NCBI GenBank assembly: GCA_030141605.1
Contig: JAQGDQ010000374.1
Span: forward strand, 159,830-223,829
Direction: 5' to 3'
DNA: 64,000 bases
Origin: Tubiluchus corallicola
Lineage: Eukaryota; Priapulida; Priapulimorpha; Priapulimorphida; Tubiluchidae
The translations under genes and the position numbers were made by a program. Positions within the stretch are counted from its first letter, which is position 1. Every line of letters begins with the position of its first letter. This document shows, piece after piece, positions 11,897 to 23,439 of this stretch. Under the pieces are notes generated by a model. That model ran no database searches and had not been told where the DNA came from. It worked only from the letters and a program-made list of their open reading frames with translations.

Positions 11897-12853
11897 TCAG
11901 CCATACTGTCTGCTGTTGTATCTAGTGCTTTGTCTTGCAGCTTGCAGTCCCCGTCCATTAAATCTTGGTTGAATTGGTGCAGACTGTCTACCGCGTCCCT
12001 GTAGTCTGTTAGGCAATGTACTTGCTGGACCTGAGTGGACCGGGGCATCTTCCAACTGAATTGTTTGGAACTGAAAATTTGGATTCTTCTGAAAACCATA
12101 ACTCGCCCCCTCTTCGTTGGTACCCTCTCCTGATCCTGTCTGACTGTAAGATTGCGTGACGTCGTTGCTTCCACTGCGGGTGGCGCTGAGTTCGACTGTA
12201 CCTTCACCGGAACCGGATCCGGTTTTCTCACCGGTGCTGCTTTCCGTTTGTCTAGCTGATCCACTTCTGAACCTGGTTCCTATCACCGCTTGTTCTTGGG
12301 ACTGCGGTGCAAAGGACATCTGGGGTGCCTGAGCTTGAGCCCCGTCCCTCCACGTGTTGAAATTCCAATCTTCTATGTTAATGTAGTTGCGCCCAAATTC
12401 CTCGAAACCAAATGCTTCTGGATTTAGCATTCCAAAGTTATTAATGTCAATTTCGTTGTTACCAAATCCAGGAAGACCAGCTGATGACAATGTTGAATCA
12501 AACTGCCGTGAGTTCGAAGCCGACTGGCCACCAAAAGTTTGAAAGTTTTGTTGAAGATTACCCGCTGGGAGTTGACTCCTACCAAATCCTTGCTGCTGAA
12601 ACGGAGACCTTTGAAAGCCCCGTTGTTGACGCCCTTGTTGTAGTTGAGACCCTGGATCAAACTGGCCATTTCTATTACGCCCACCAGGTTGGCGTGGACT
12701 AAACGTGTTCATATTTTGCTGATGGAAACTTCTTGAAGGTTGTCTGTTGCCATGGCTTAGTTGTTGGACCCCTCTAATACCTTCAGGTCCAAAGGCATCA
12801 GATGAAACAGAGGCAATTCCAAACATCAAAATTAGGCACGTTGCCAGACACAT
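11897..12853 (-). CDS. Secreted Gln/Gly/Asn/Ser/Arg-rich protein, 318 aa
   Basis: I chose the ATG at 12853 because CCTTCCTTTTTCTAG, a strong 3' splice acceptor, ends at 12855, one base before it. The longer frame starting at 12889 would read through that acceptor. The protein starts MCLATCLILMFGIASVSS, a clear signal peptide with likely cleavage before DAFGPEG. Residues ~20-130 are rich in Q, N, G, R, F and P (QQG/QQR runs). Residues ~130-165 are acidic and Asn-rich (EIDINNFGML, FEEFGRNYINIEDW). Residues ~190-245 are Ser/Gly/Thr/Glu-rich with GSGSGEGT and GSGEGTNEEG. The C-terminus is basic, Q/R/G-rich and ends RQYG. There are no mature cysteines and no transmembrane segment, so it looks like an extracellular, disordered, matrix- or mucus-type protein. 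The family is not recognised. At least one 5' UTR exon must lie above 12858. An antisense 72-codon frame at 12484-12702 is a shadow. Confidence 0.82.
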   Translation of the reverse strand: MCLATCLILMFGIASVSSDAFGPEGIRGVQQLSHGNRQPSRSFHQQNMNTFSPRQPGGRNRNGQFDPGSQLQQGRQQRGFQRSPFQQQGFGRSQLPAGNLQQNFQTFGGQSASNSRQFDSTLSSAGLPGFGNNEIDINNFGMLNPEAFGFEEFGRNYINIEDWNFNTWRDGAQAQAPQMSFAPQSQEQAVIGTRFRSGSARQTESSTGEKTGSGSGEGTVELSATRSGSNDVTQSYSQTGSGEGTNEEGASYGFQKNPNFQFQTIQLEDAPVHSGPASTLPNRLQGRGRQSAPIQPRFNGRGLQAARQSTRYNSRQYG

Positions 12854-12868
12854 CCTAGAAAAAGGAAG
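12854..12868 (-). other. 3' splice acceptor before the start codon
   Basis: Read on the minus strand this is CCTTCCTTTTTCTAG|G then ATG. The intron therefore separates a non-coding first exon from the coding exon. The first exon and promoter were not located; they lie at higher coordinates. Confidence 0.7.
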
Positions 12869-12956
12869 GTTATCATAATTTACTTTCACATTGTAACAAA
12901 CGTAACCTAATTTACAATTTAGAATTTGTAAATAACAAATAATCGACTGGCGGTTA

Positions 12957-13270
12957 TTTATTTATTTATTTATTTTATTCACACCCAATAGTAAAATACA
13001 ATCTACAATAAAAAACAATATAATATAAAACACGTTGACAAAAACATACGAATAAAATATTTACAAGAGTGTGGTAAAGACACAAAACTGCTTACATGTG
13101 TCTATTGTGAACAAGGAATTTATGCAAGTTAACTTTATATAAGCGGCTTTTAAATAACTTAATATTTTGTGCAGTTATTTTGTGCAGTTACGAGGGGTGC
13201 GCCATCAACATACGCAGGCAATCAGTTCCAGATCGGTACAACTGGATTTCAGTCGGAAATGAAAGGAGAA
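12957..13270 (-). pseudogene. LINE 3' end, frameshifted ORF2 C-terminus and tail
   Basis: Read on the minus strand, decayed codons give VVPIWN*LPAYVDGAP and, after a frameshift, AQNIKLFKSRLYK. These match the 'WNSLP..V..A.S...FK..L' C-terminal signature of CR1/L2/jockey-like ORF2. The fragment is followed by an AT-rich 3' UTR ending in GTGAATAAAATAAATAAATA, a poly(A)-signal and (TAAA)n-type tail at 12957-12985. Confidence 0.65.
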
Positions 13271-13431
13271 AATTCAAAGACTAATCTGTTATTAGCAATA
13301 ATAATTAATGTATAATGGGAGATGTAATGAAGACGTGCAATAAACTAAAGCTAGTCGATGATCTAGATTCTAGACGGAATTGACTTCATCAATTTGGTAA
13401 CTGTACATTTTTATGTGGTTGACGCTCTTAA

Positions 13432-13863
13432 CCCTTTCAGTCCCAAATTAGAAAAATTTTTTTGGCTTGCTACTTTTGTTCAGTATGTCTATCTTGTTTA
13501 CACATAATAATTTTTTTTCTACCTGTACCGGCGCGCTACCACGGGATACATTGGGATTTAATGGAAGCATAAAATGTGCTTCATTTTGCAACTGCTGATA
13601 ATTTTTTAAAGTATTTAAGACATTTAGTTGTGCATGCAATGCTGATCTGTACAAAGTCGTCTCTAAAGTACTGTACCTTGCGCAGTTTTTTATGCTATGT
13701 AGATTTTCTAGTTTACCATTTTATCACTATTTTTAGTCTATTGTTATTGGCTTAAATCAAAATAACTATTAACAGATCAAATAACTGTCAGTTTTGAAAT
13801 TTTATTAATTTTAAAGGCAGAAAATATTCTCGTATCCCGCTGGATAGAACGGGTATGAAAGGG
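13432..13863. mobile_element. piggyBac-like MITE with TTAA target sites
   Basis: The element opens TTAA|CCCTTTCAGTCCC and closes GGGTATGAAAGGG|TTAA (TTAA at 13428-13431 and 13864-13867). CCC-starting TIRs inside TTAA are the piggyBac signature. The 432-bp interior has no transposase; the frames at 13448-13654 and 13811-14038 are incidental. Confidence 0.8.
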
Positions 13864-13923
13864 TTAATAAATTCAGTACAGGAATTTGTCTAGTGAGTAT
13901 ACCAGGCCTGCAGAAAACACAGT

Positions 13924-14020
13924 TATTATTATTATTATCATCATCATCATCATCATCATCATCATAATCATAATCATCATCATCATCATCATCATAATCA
14001 TCATTATTATTATTATTTAT
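13924..14020. repeat. ATT/ATC trinucleotide repeat
   Basis: Compound (ATT)n(ATC)n stretch interrupted by ATAATC. It produces the Asp/Asn-rich frame on the minus strand, which is not a gene. Confidence 0.95.
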
Positions 14021-14444
14021 TAAATACATCCACAACAATCATTATAGCATAGCACTTAAAAGAATTTAATAACATATTTATTATTATGTACACAAGATGC
14101 CAAGCTGCAAATGACCTGAAGTAATTACTTGTTGAGAGCACCCCAAATGAATGTGCATTGAGTGAAGAAGAAAAGAACAGTAAAGGAGTAGAAAAGAAAA
14201 GTTAATAGAGAATAGAAAGAAAAAGAAAGATGTGATGGTATATCTGTGTGAAGTAACGTGAACTATAGACATATAGAAATCGACATAGCCAGGAACGCGA
14301 TGGATTCCGACAGGGGACAGCAGCGTAGTTAGTCAAATTTATTTATTCTATATAATTAGAAAAGATTTCGCTTTTAAAATTTCTTTTGAAGTTATTAATA
14401 GATAAAGAACTTTTTATGTATTCGTTGATGTTATTCCAAAGTCA

Positions 14445-15048
14445 AGGGCCAGTCTGAATGATGGTGGAGAACAGACTGTTACAGTAATTCTGAAGCACTG
14501 CAAAGACAACCGCGCGCGGCAGAATGATGGTGGAGAACAGACTATTACAGTAATTCTGAAGCACTGCAAAGACAACCGCGCGCGGCAGAATGATGGTGGA
14601 GAACAGACTGTTACAGTAGTTCTGAAGCACTGCAAAGACAACCGCGCGCGGCAGAATGATGGTGGAGAACAGACTGTTACAGTAGTTCGGAAGCTCTGCA
14701 AAAACAACCGCGCGCGGCAGAATGATGGTGGAGAACAGACTGTTACAGTAGTTCTGAAGCACTGCAAAGACAACCGCGCGCGGCAGAATGATGGTGGAGA
14801 ACAGACTGTTACAGTAGTTCGGAAGCTCTGCAAAGACAACCGCGCGCGGCAGAATGATGGTGGAGAACAGGCTGTTACAGTAGTTCGGAAGCACTGCAAA
14901 GACAACCGCGCGCGGCCGAATGATGGTGGAGAACAGACTGTTACAGTAGTTCTGAAGCTCTGCAAAAACAACCGCGCGCGGCAGAATGATGGTGGAGAAC
15001 AGACTGTTACAGTTGTTCGGAAGCACTGCATAGACAACCACGCGCCTC
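14445..15048. repeat. 66-bp minisatellite, 9 copies, CpG-rich core
   Basis: The unit is AGAATGATGGTGGAGAACAG, ACTGTTACAGTAGTTCTGAA, GCACTGCAAAGACAACCGCG, CGCGGC. Copies vary at TTCTGAAGCA/TTCGGAAGCT. Each copy carries a CCGCGCGCGG palindrome. Because 66 is divisible by three, two minus-strand frames of about 210 codons stay open; they are artefacts. Confidence 0.95.
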
Positions 15049-17720
15049 TCATGGTTAATATAGCTCAATCATAAGGTTATGTTGTAATTTAACAAGACTG
15101 ACAAGACATGAAGTTTTCGTTGGTAAAATAATAATTTTTTTTGAATCTGTCTGCAAAGAATCAAGATTAGTAAACTGACATTAATAGTCTTAGTTATTCG
15201 TGCTAAGTAATCAGCGCTGTTACAAATGCTAATTGAAATTTTGTCTATCGTCCCGTGTCTCGTGCATTGCACGCTAGAGACATCTACTCAGCACGTCGTA
15301 AAACCTCAAGTGAAGCCACTGGTGCGTCTGGCTTCTTTCTGATAAGAAATATCGACCTAGTTATGAAGTTTACAGGGAAGTTTTTGTACACCAGACGTCT
15401 CCACTTTAATTGAGCTAATACTTCTTGCGATTAAATTAAACTTATTTATCATTTTTGTACATTTTTATTTGTAGTTTTCTTAAAAAGGATTATAAAGTAA
15501 ATAATTATTACTAACAAAATTCATTAATATCAACAAATTCAGCAAAAAACGACAAAAGGCGGAGAGCAATGATGTATCACCAACTGCCACTGTTGAGCTC
15601 TGACCTACGGATATCCCAGAATAAACCTTAATAAATGATTTTAAATATATTACCCATTATACAACGTACCTTGCAAGATTCTGCATTAAAGGGCAGGCTT
15701 AGATCCGTTTGGTGTCTGCTCTCCAAGCCGCTCCTCAATAACATTAAAAGTGGATTTTTAACGTTCTGTGCATTTTATGTACATTCTGTCTCCATCTGAC
15801 CTAGTTTAACAATGTTGGACCTAGACAGGTAGAAATGTAAATAGTAATCTTTCAAATGAACGGAACGAGAAAGAGAAAGTACTCGCATATTGTGCATTTC
15901 TTCTATCTAAAGCATGTTCAACACACTGTTTAATGTTTTTTCTTGAGTCCACAGGCCTGCGGAGCAAATACGTTACTGAATACAGACGTAATACATTGGT
16001 ACCTACAGCAGCATGTCAGTGGGTGGATGCGCTTGAAAAACTTTTACGACAATAAGTTCAGTTTCAGACCTTGGATGTGCAAATACTTTGCTAATTATAA
16101 CGCTTAATTGCAATATTTTATTTCCAACTGTCGTTTGTTTGCCAATTTTAATTAAAACGGACGCAACTTGATGCCTTGAAATTTCACGGTAATTTTAATG
16201 TTTTTCTTTGTCTTTAATTGGTACAACAGAGACAAATATAGACATTTTTCAGTTTCTCAGTCAAGAATAAGAAAAATAATCTAAGAAACATTCGCGCTCA
16301 TCTCATGAACAACGCGCAAAAGGTAGATATGGAAAGTGAGAAATTAAATCATGGCGTATCTATGAAGAAATTATTTATTTGTTTATTGTATCTTTATTTA
16401 TGTATTTTGATAGACTTAATTCAATTTATTTGTAAACAGTAACAAGTGTTGATTTAATGCATTTCTAGTCCAAAAAATAAGACAAAACATACTTAACCGC
16501 AACTAGAAAGAAATCGACTGGGTAGCATAAAAAGTGGAGCAGTAACTGAAACAAAGACTAGCTTCCTCTTTTTTTTCTTCTAATCTCCTCCTCTGCTTTT
16601 TGCCACATTTTTTCAGCTCTTTTTTCTCACCCTACCCCTTTCTGTACATTTCCTTTGTTTTGTCTCTTCTCCAATCTCCTCTCCTGCCATTCAGCTTTCC
16701 TTCCCTTCCGCCTACCTCATCGTCATCATCTCTTTAATTAATTAACGCATTTTTCAGAAATCCTGCACAAAGTGTCGCTTAGTAATATCTCCAAGTATTC
16801 GAAAATGACCTTACCTTTCGTTAGGTAATACAAAAGTAGGAAGTTAGCCATTCGCCTGCATGGTCCTTCTTTCTGTCGACGGGGGGGGGGGGGGGGCATG
16901 TTTTGATAAAATTTGTTGTACAATATTTTTGCTGAGCGCTAATTGTCTTTGAAATCGTTAAAATGTTAAACATATTATCTTTCTATACCAAATTTGGTTA
17001 ACTATTAATCTTTAGCCTAGAGCTAAAGTCTTTCTATTAACTGTTAAGCAAAAACGTAGGAGACTCGGTAACCTATATGGTTTTGTCTAAATTCTTTCTC
17101 CGAAAATCTTTTTCTTGGTGTATACATTTGATAAATGTAGGAAAAATAGTGTAAATGTAGGAAAATAAAATATACTTAAATTAAATTAAAAAAACTCTTT
17201 ATTATTACACCGTATTAAAATTTGTTCAGCACCGTCCAAAATATAATAATATAACCTACCTAGTATGTTATGGCACAGTAATTCACTCTGCCATTGGCAG
17301 ACTAGCTAAACTAAGCCAGTACTTTCCTTTTACAAGGATTTTGATGTGTAGAAAAAATTAATAGAGAGGCTAATGTCTCAAGAAACGTGTAATCACAATG
17401 AGTGTGTTGTGTCTCTTACATGTATAACACGATCGCTCGTCTATTTCTAACATAGTGGGTGTCACAAACAGTGAATGCCTTAAAGTAAACACCATTCTCT
17501 GGATACTTGATAGCTGGCGGTTTTTGTGGCTTCGCGTGTCAGTTTTCTTCCGGGGAAATAACCAATTTCTCTGCCTCAGAAAACGAATTGTAATTAACTG
17601 GGATATGCGTGTTCTTGTCATTAGTGAAATAGAGCATGAAGACTGAAATTGGAACATTTCTGATTGTAAGAAAAGTTTATGTGAATTGCGATACCCTGTT
17701 TACTTCTGTCTGTGTTTCGC
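15049..17720. other. Non-coding stretch
   Basis: No gene is supported in 2.6 kb. A pyrimidine-rich stretch with repeated CTCCTC lies at 16560-16735, and a G16 run lies at 16881-16896. The frames at 15069-15272, 16738-16923 and 17370-17657 lack motifs and splice context. Confidence 0.6.
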
Positions 17721-18405
17721 AAATTTCTCCTATAGAATTTCACGGGTTATATAACATAAGGGTAAGATAAGACTGCTTGTATCTTTGATAAAATTTCTCC
17801 TATAGAATTTCACGTGTTATATAATATAAGGCTAAGATAAGAATGCTTGTATCTTTGATAAAATTTCTCCTATAGAATTTCACGTGTTATATAACATAAG
17901 GCTAAGATAAAACTGCTTGTATCTTTGATAAAATTTCCACTGTAGACTTTCAGGTGTTATATAATACAAGGCTAAGATAAGAATGCTTGTATCTTTGATA
18001 AAATTTCCACTGTAGAATTTCACGTTTTATATAATATAAGGCTAAGATAAGAATGCTTTTATCTTTGATAAAATTTCCACTATAGACTTTCACGTGTTAT
18101 ATAACATAAGGCTAAGATAAGAATGCTTTTATCTTTGATAAAATTTCTCCTATAGAATTTCACGTGTTATATAACATAAGGCTACGATAAGAATGCTTTT
18201 ATCTTTGATAAAATTTCTCCTATAGAATTTCACGTGTTATATAACATAAGGCTAAGATAAGAATGCTTTTATCTTTGATAAAATTTCTCCTATAGAATTT
18301 CACGTGTTATATAACATTAGGCTAAGATAAGAATGCTTGTATCTTTGATAAAATTTCCCTTATAGAATTTCACGTCTTATATAACATTAGGCTAAGATAA
18401 GACAA
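17721..18405. repeat. 70-bp minisatellite, ~10 copies
   Basis: The unit is AAATTTCTCCTATAGAATTT, CACGTGTTATATAACATAAG, GCTAAGATAAGAATGCTTGT, ATCTTTGATA. The start repeats every 70 bases from 17721. Two subtypes (TTTCTCCTATAG and TTTCCACTGTAG) are interleaved. Each copy holds a CACGTG E-box-like hexamer or a variant of it. Confidence 0.95.
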
Positions 18406-20515
18406 CTTTATTCCGCGTAAAAACCCAACACATTTATAAATATAAAACCGTAAATATTCTATTCTATCCTACCCGGTAGTAACTAGATCACATCTACAAA
18501 AAGCTGTTGCGATAAATTTGTTAAAAATTAATCATAATTTATATAAAAAAGCTGCAAATATGTGTTTTTATATAGTTGATTTGTCCAATCACGATAAACT
18601 GTATGATGCATTTCTAGAAAAACAATATATGAATGTTTTGTAGTCTTCTCAAAACTTGTGTATTTTGTTTTATCAGAAATTTTCATGAGGCCATGCCATT
18701 TCGTTGAACAGCTGCATTGTATATAAGAGACTTGTAGAAAAGTGTATACATCATCAGCGCGCATTGGCCCCATTTCTCAATGGCGATGGCCTCATCTAAC
18801 CGTATTCTTAATATTACACAACGAAAATTGGTTCATTGCCCTTTCCGGTTCCTTTTGCAAAATCGTGGGGAAAAATAAATGCCCTTTCTTAAATCATCTG
18901 CCTTTTTTCTTTGTCAATCTGCTGACCTTAACGGGAAGAAATGTCATTATTCATTTACAGCTTTATAAAGCCTGTTGTATTTAATAACGACCAACGAGGC
19001 ATGACATATGCGCCCTCTATTGTTCAAAAAAAGAAACGAAAAAGTCCCTGCAAATCCCCGGTGAAACGTGACATTATTTTCATTATTGGAAACACTGCCA
19101 ATCAGCACTAAGTAATCCCTGATTTAAACTGCTGAGGTTCTAAGGCAAACTATCTCTGTTGAGTCGGTACCGAGTCTAACTTGTGAATTCTACACATTGC
19201 AAATCGGAAAGCGAGTCAGCCTCGATGTGGACTACGAGAAGGGCTTTGCATTTCGGACCACCATCGTTTAAATCAATGATTACTTACTGCTGATCGATAA
19301 AGTTTCTGAGAAGTAGGCTGGTTTCCTATTTTGCAGCATACTCACAAACCAGATTCGACCAGTACACGGTCAGTACTAGGTCCTGCAGGGTAAACCGGGT
19401 ATTGTACTGGATCAGCAATTGCCTTGATTTAAAAAAATCGGATTTGGGAAGAATCCTCGAGAGAGACGAATGGGATTAATTGCCCGGGCTCGTTGTGATC
19501 AAACTCCACGAAACTGCTTAGTGGTTGGTCCCCCCCCCTCACTTCAGTCCATGTCCCTTTCATGAATCTCGCTTCATCTCCTCACAGTACGACGAAACGT
19601 TTGTAAAATTTGAAGAATATTGTTTCTAACACGGTTAACAGAGGGCGCCAGTGTAAAAAGCAGCATTATTTTTATCAGCAATGTGTAAACACATTATTAA
19701 ATTATTAAATACTAACAAAAACGAGCGTTCTTAAAAATAATGTCTAGACTCTGGTGTGTAAAAGCGATAATTATATAGGCGGCAGTTTGTTGAAGAATTT
19801 TGAGCTTCGTAATGGTCGAAATCAGGTTTATGACAAACTCTCTTGTGTATTTATTGCATTAATTTAAGCTTGCAATTTGACTCTCATCGGTATTATATCT
19901 AATTAAAATTTGAAAGCAATATAGACAAATTTCAGCGCGCGCAGAGCTAGTCAATATCTGAAAATGTTTATGTATTTAAATTAACCACGCCTACTTTAGG
20001 TCTATTCTTCCGTTCATTTTTGATTCATGTTTGTATTTGTTTTTGGTGTCAGTTGATTAACTGTCTACTCGGCCGTAGTTTTATTGGTTGGTTGGTTGAT
20101 TGGTCGGTCAGTCATTTGTTTAGGTAGTTGGTTAGTATAATCTGCTGTTTGCTCATTAGTTCATTCGTTCACCATCTTATTTCATCATTCATTTCTTTCA
20201 TTCGTTTATCTATCAATTATTTATTCCTTTATTGACTCTTTCTTTTAGTTTATTATTATCATCATTCAGTACAATATAATGAGATTAAGCACACAGTGAC
20301 ATCAAAATTATTACGTCATACTGTATTAAATTGACTTTAATAATTATTGATTTATTTGTTTGTTTGTTTGTTTGTTCATTAGATCTTTCGTTTGTTCGTT
20401 CTTTCGTCTTCTATTCGTTTTTTCCTTTATCTTCTTTAGTTCTTCGTTCGTTTACTCGTTCGCCCGTACTTACTTTGATCATTGATCGAATATCTATTCA
20501 AAACGATTTTTTCAT
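18406..20515. other. Non-coding stretch with simple TTTG/TTCG tracts
   Basis: No gene is recognised. Degenerate TTGG/TTGA tracts lie at 20060-20150, and TTTG/TTCG tracts at 20340-20460. Bases 19140-19560 are less AT-rich, but all frames contain stops and no family is recognisable. Confidence 0.55.
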
Positions 20516-20525
20516 CCTTCGATAT

Positions 20526-21078
20526 TGTTATTGTTGTTGGCTTCCTTCTGTCTCGGAAGACAATGGAGTGTGTGCCAAGAGAGTCGGTTACTGATCACAT
20601 TCATGGAGCTGCAGTGTCGACTGTGGCTGAGCAGTGCGATCCTTGAACTACTGGCCTCTCTAGGGCGCACACCTGGGCAAGGTGTATGAGATCCTGAGTT
20701 GCCAAGACAACAGGAGCCCCCTCTCTTCCTCCCTGGTGTAGTCCAAAGGAAAGCGGAGCGATACGTTTGGCACCAGGTTGGCTGCAGGAGTTAGTGAGAA
20801 TGCTGCACTGGTCCGCCTTCGGAGCTCCACTCCTGATTTGGAAAGTTTACTCCTCTACACAAGGCCGTTGGGTCACTTAACCTCCCCCGCCCTCTAGCCG
20901 TTGGCTGCTTGCGCAGCTCCTCCGCCTAGTATCGAGATACAGTGTGGGCATCCCGCAAGCCTACAGCACCTGGTATTCCTAGGCGGTCACCCATCCAAGC
21001 ACTAACCAGGCTCTACGTTGCTTAACTTCGGTGATCAGACGAGAACCGGTGTTTTCAACGTGATTTGGCCGTAGTCAG
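20526..21078 (-). mobile_element. 5S-rRNA-headed SINE (SINE3-like), 10-bp target duplication
   Basis: On the minus strand a near-complete 120-nt 5S rRNA sequence (21076 to 20957) runs directly into a ~400-bp body. The body ends in a short-repeat tail, CCAACAACAATAACA. Identical 10-mers CCTTCGATAT flank the unit at 20516-20525 and 21079-21088, a direct sign of target-primed retroposition. The 5S part retains the internal pol III promoter blocks (AAGTTAAGCAACGT, GATGGGTGACCGCC). There is no T-run after the 5S 3' end, so transcription would enter the body, as in 5S-derived SINEs. Whether the body contains a known conserved SINE core domain was not determined. Confidence 0.88.
20957..21076 (-). 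rRNA. 5S rRNA-derived sequence (SINE head)
   Basis: This is exactly 120 nt. It starts GACTACGGCCAAATCACG and ends GGTGCTGTAGGCTT, closely matching the animal 5S consensus with scattered substitutions (AACGTAGAGCCTGGTTAGTG). The insertion duplication and fused body show it is the head of a SINE, not a free-standing 5S gene. It would be picked up by any 5S rRNA covariance search. Confidence 0.8.
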
Positions 21079-21088
21079 CCTTCGATAT

Positions 21089-22340
21089 AATAAAGCGCCA
21101 AATAACAAAATTTCCTAAAAAATATTTGACAGAAAGATCATTGGTAACTTAAAGTTTCTCCTTCATTCTTCATTCTAGTTAATTTTATTGTGAAATTTAT
21201 TTAATACAAGCGAACAAATGGAATGAGACTATAGTGCAGCTTCCAGAGTTCTTTGCTGAATGCAAATTCTCACTAGTAACGCCTTTTCGTCTCAACCTGC
21301 TTGAAAAACCGACATTTCGAAGACAAAAGCTTTTACGATACATCTCCGAGGAAAATTATTCGAATTTGACGAATAATATCGGCGGGTTCAATCGAATCAG
21401 CGTACGTTCGAGGAAATAAGATATTTTGCTTGAGTTTATGGACCCAATATAAAAATATGTTGACAGAAAACTGGTGCCTTGTTCTCGTCCCGCAGCGGCG
21501 CAATAGTCTAATTCATCTTTGCTTTATTGTTTTTTCAGCAAATTCACTTCCTCGGGATGTTGTCCATAATCTGCAGTGAATTTACGGACGTTGCTTGTAG
21601 GATTTAATAAGGAGAGAAACTTTTGGCATTTCTAATACAGCGTCTCTGGGGACGGGATCGCTGTGTATCATTTTGTTTCTACGTCCAATTTCAAGAAAAG
21701 TGAGAAGTGGTTGTACTGGAGGTGGAGGTGGACCTAACTGGAGTCCTGTTTGCAGTCCTGTTTATGGGCTGCAGTCCAAGGGCCTCCCTCCGCCAGCTGA
21801 GGGGCCTCCAGAGATTAAGTGAAATTAATTTAGTGTGAAAAGTTACTACAGAATGAGAGTAGAGATGCGCTAAATTATTTCTTTAAAAAGAGTTCAGTAA
21901 ATTAATATACTGTATAATACACTGGAATCGCTTTATTGAGTAACTACCACACTGGTAACCTGATTACAATGACACAATGTTGTAGGAGTTGAGGTCACAT
22001 CTCCTCTGACAAAGAAAGATATCTCTGCCCTGAGAGAATTTAGTTGCAGTTTGCTGCTAATCTCAGTAGACTCTGGTCTACTGGACCTCTGGATTGGGTA
22101 TTCCTAGTCCCAGTTCTTGAAGTTGAAGGACCTCTTCTCTTTTTGTTGTGTTAAACTTTCACCCATCTGTGTGGGCCTAATATTGGCATTATGTTGTAGA
22201 AGTTGTAAAAGTCTGAATAAACTGACTTTAAGAATCTAACATTCATGTTACAGCAAGGGTGGTGTGGGTCCTCATAGTATATGAAGTCTAGGGGCCTACA
22301 AAATCAAAATTCGGTCCCGCCTCTTAGACGCGCAAACCAC
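21089..22340. other. Non-coding stretch
   Basis: No gene is supported. A G-rich patch (GGAGGTGGAGGTGGACC) lies near 21718. The frame at 21234-21419 has no motif. Confidence 0.55.
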
Positions 22341-22530
22341 CAGGTGATCAGGATGGTAGGGTACAAGGCAGCAGGTGATCAGGATGGTAGGGTACAAGGC
22401 AGCAGGTGATCAGGATGGTAGGGTACAAGGCAGCAGGTGATGAGGATGGTAGGGTACAAGGCACCAGGTGATCAGGATGGTAGGATACAAGGCACCAGGT
22501 GATCAGGATGGTAGGGTACAAGGCACCAGG
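22341..22530. repeat. 31-bp minisatellite, 6 copies
   Basis: The unit is CAGGTGATCAGGATGGTAGG followed by GTACAAGGCAC (or GGCAG), repeated six times. Each copy contains TGATCA, and the last copies differ by GGGTAC/GGATAC. Confidence 0.93.
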
Positions 22531-22722
22531 TTCACTTGCTCATCAGATTCTCCTAGAGATTGTTCACTTGTGACTACTCACGAAGCAGACCATTAGTGTT
22601 ATTGGATATGCACATAGTCATACGATTGTCCTCTAATCTAACCAAGCTTAACTGGCTTGGATTGATCGATGAGAGTGTTGAAATTTAAGGACACGTTACA
22701 CTTGATGGCTTCACTCATTCTG

Positions 22723-23382
22723 TTAAAGGACAAGAAAAGGGGTACCTGAAGTAGGTTTCAGAAAAATTGTCTTACAAAATTATATTACTTTATAGCAATT
22801 TTATGCGTTTATCGCACTCGCGTTGAAAGGATTTTTTGTTTTTCATTTTAAATCTCCCGTGACACTGTTCCGACCTCGCCATTATATGACGTCATATACG
22901 CACAACGTAAATCAGGGGAAAAATGAAATGTTAAACTATGTCCCGAAAAACTTTCCATGCAAAGTTATATTACTTAGCATTTCTGCCTTAAAGACTTACG
23001 TAACTAGAAAAGAAAATTATCAATTATTTAAAATGTTTTCACCAATTGGTAAAATGTCGCTGTCTCACTTCCAGGGTGCACCACTCGCTACCCAAAAAAC
23101 GTATTTTTAATCTTATTTACAACATACAGTAATTTAAAATTTTACTTAGTTAGTGATTTGTGCGCTATGAATGATCTGATTATCTTTTCAAGCTTTACAC
23201 GGTGTTATCTAAACTTGTTTCAAATGGCTCATCTTCAAAATGGCAGCGTCTAACGGTCATCGCGGGAGTTTAAATTTACATGCTTTATACAGCGTTACGG
23301 ACGTCGTGTATGCGAGAAGGCAGTACAGAAGTGGTATAAAGTTTCAAGAGGAATGTAAGTGGAGGGTTTACTTGTTCTTTAA
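22723..23382. mobile_element. TTAA-flanked MITE, second family
   Basis: The element opens TTAAAGGACAAGAAAAGGGG and closes ACTTGTTCTTTAA. The inverted ends match as TTAAAGRACAAGxAAA inside TTAA. The 660-bp interior includes ATATGACGTCATATACGC, a full CRE palindrome. The frame at 22823-23110 lies inside and has no motif. Confidence 0.6.
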
Positions 23383-23439
23383 CACTAGATTTCGTAGCTG
23401 CATACTGCAATGATGTTATAGACATAACATCGTTAGTTT

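Noticed and set aside
12484-12702. 72-codon plus-strand frame and 86-codon minus frame over the secreted-protein gene
   Set aside because: Shadows of the 318-residue coding frame, which has the splice acceptor, signal peptide and poly(A) signal.
14414-15068. Two ~210-codon minus frames with 22-residue repeats
   Set aside because: Artefact of the 66-bp array; both frames are open simultaneously.
20957-21076. Functional stand-alone 5S rRNA gene
   Set aside because: It is fused to a body with no T-run terminator after it, and the whole unit has target-site duplications, so it is a SINE head.
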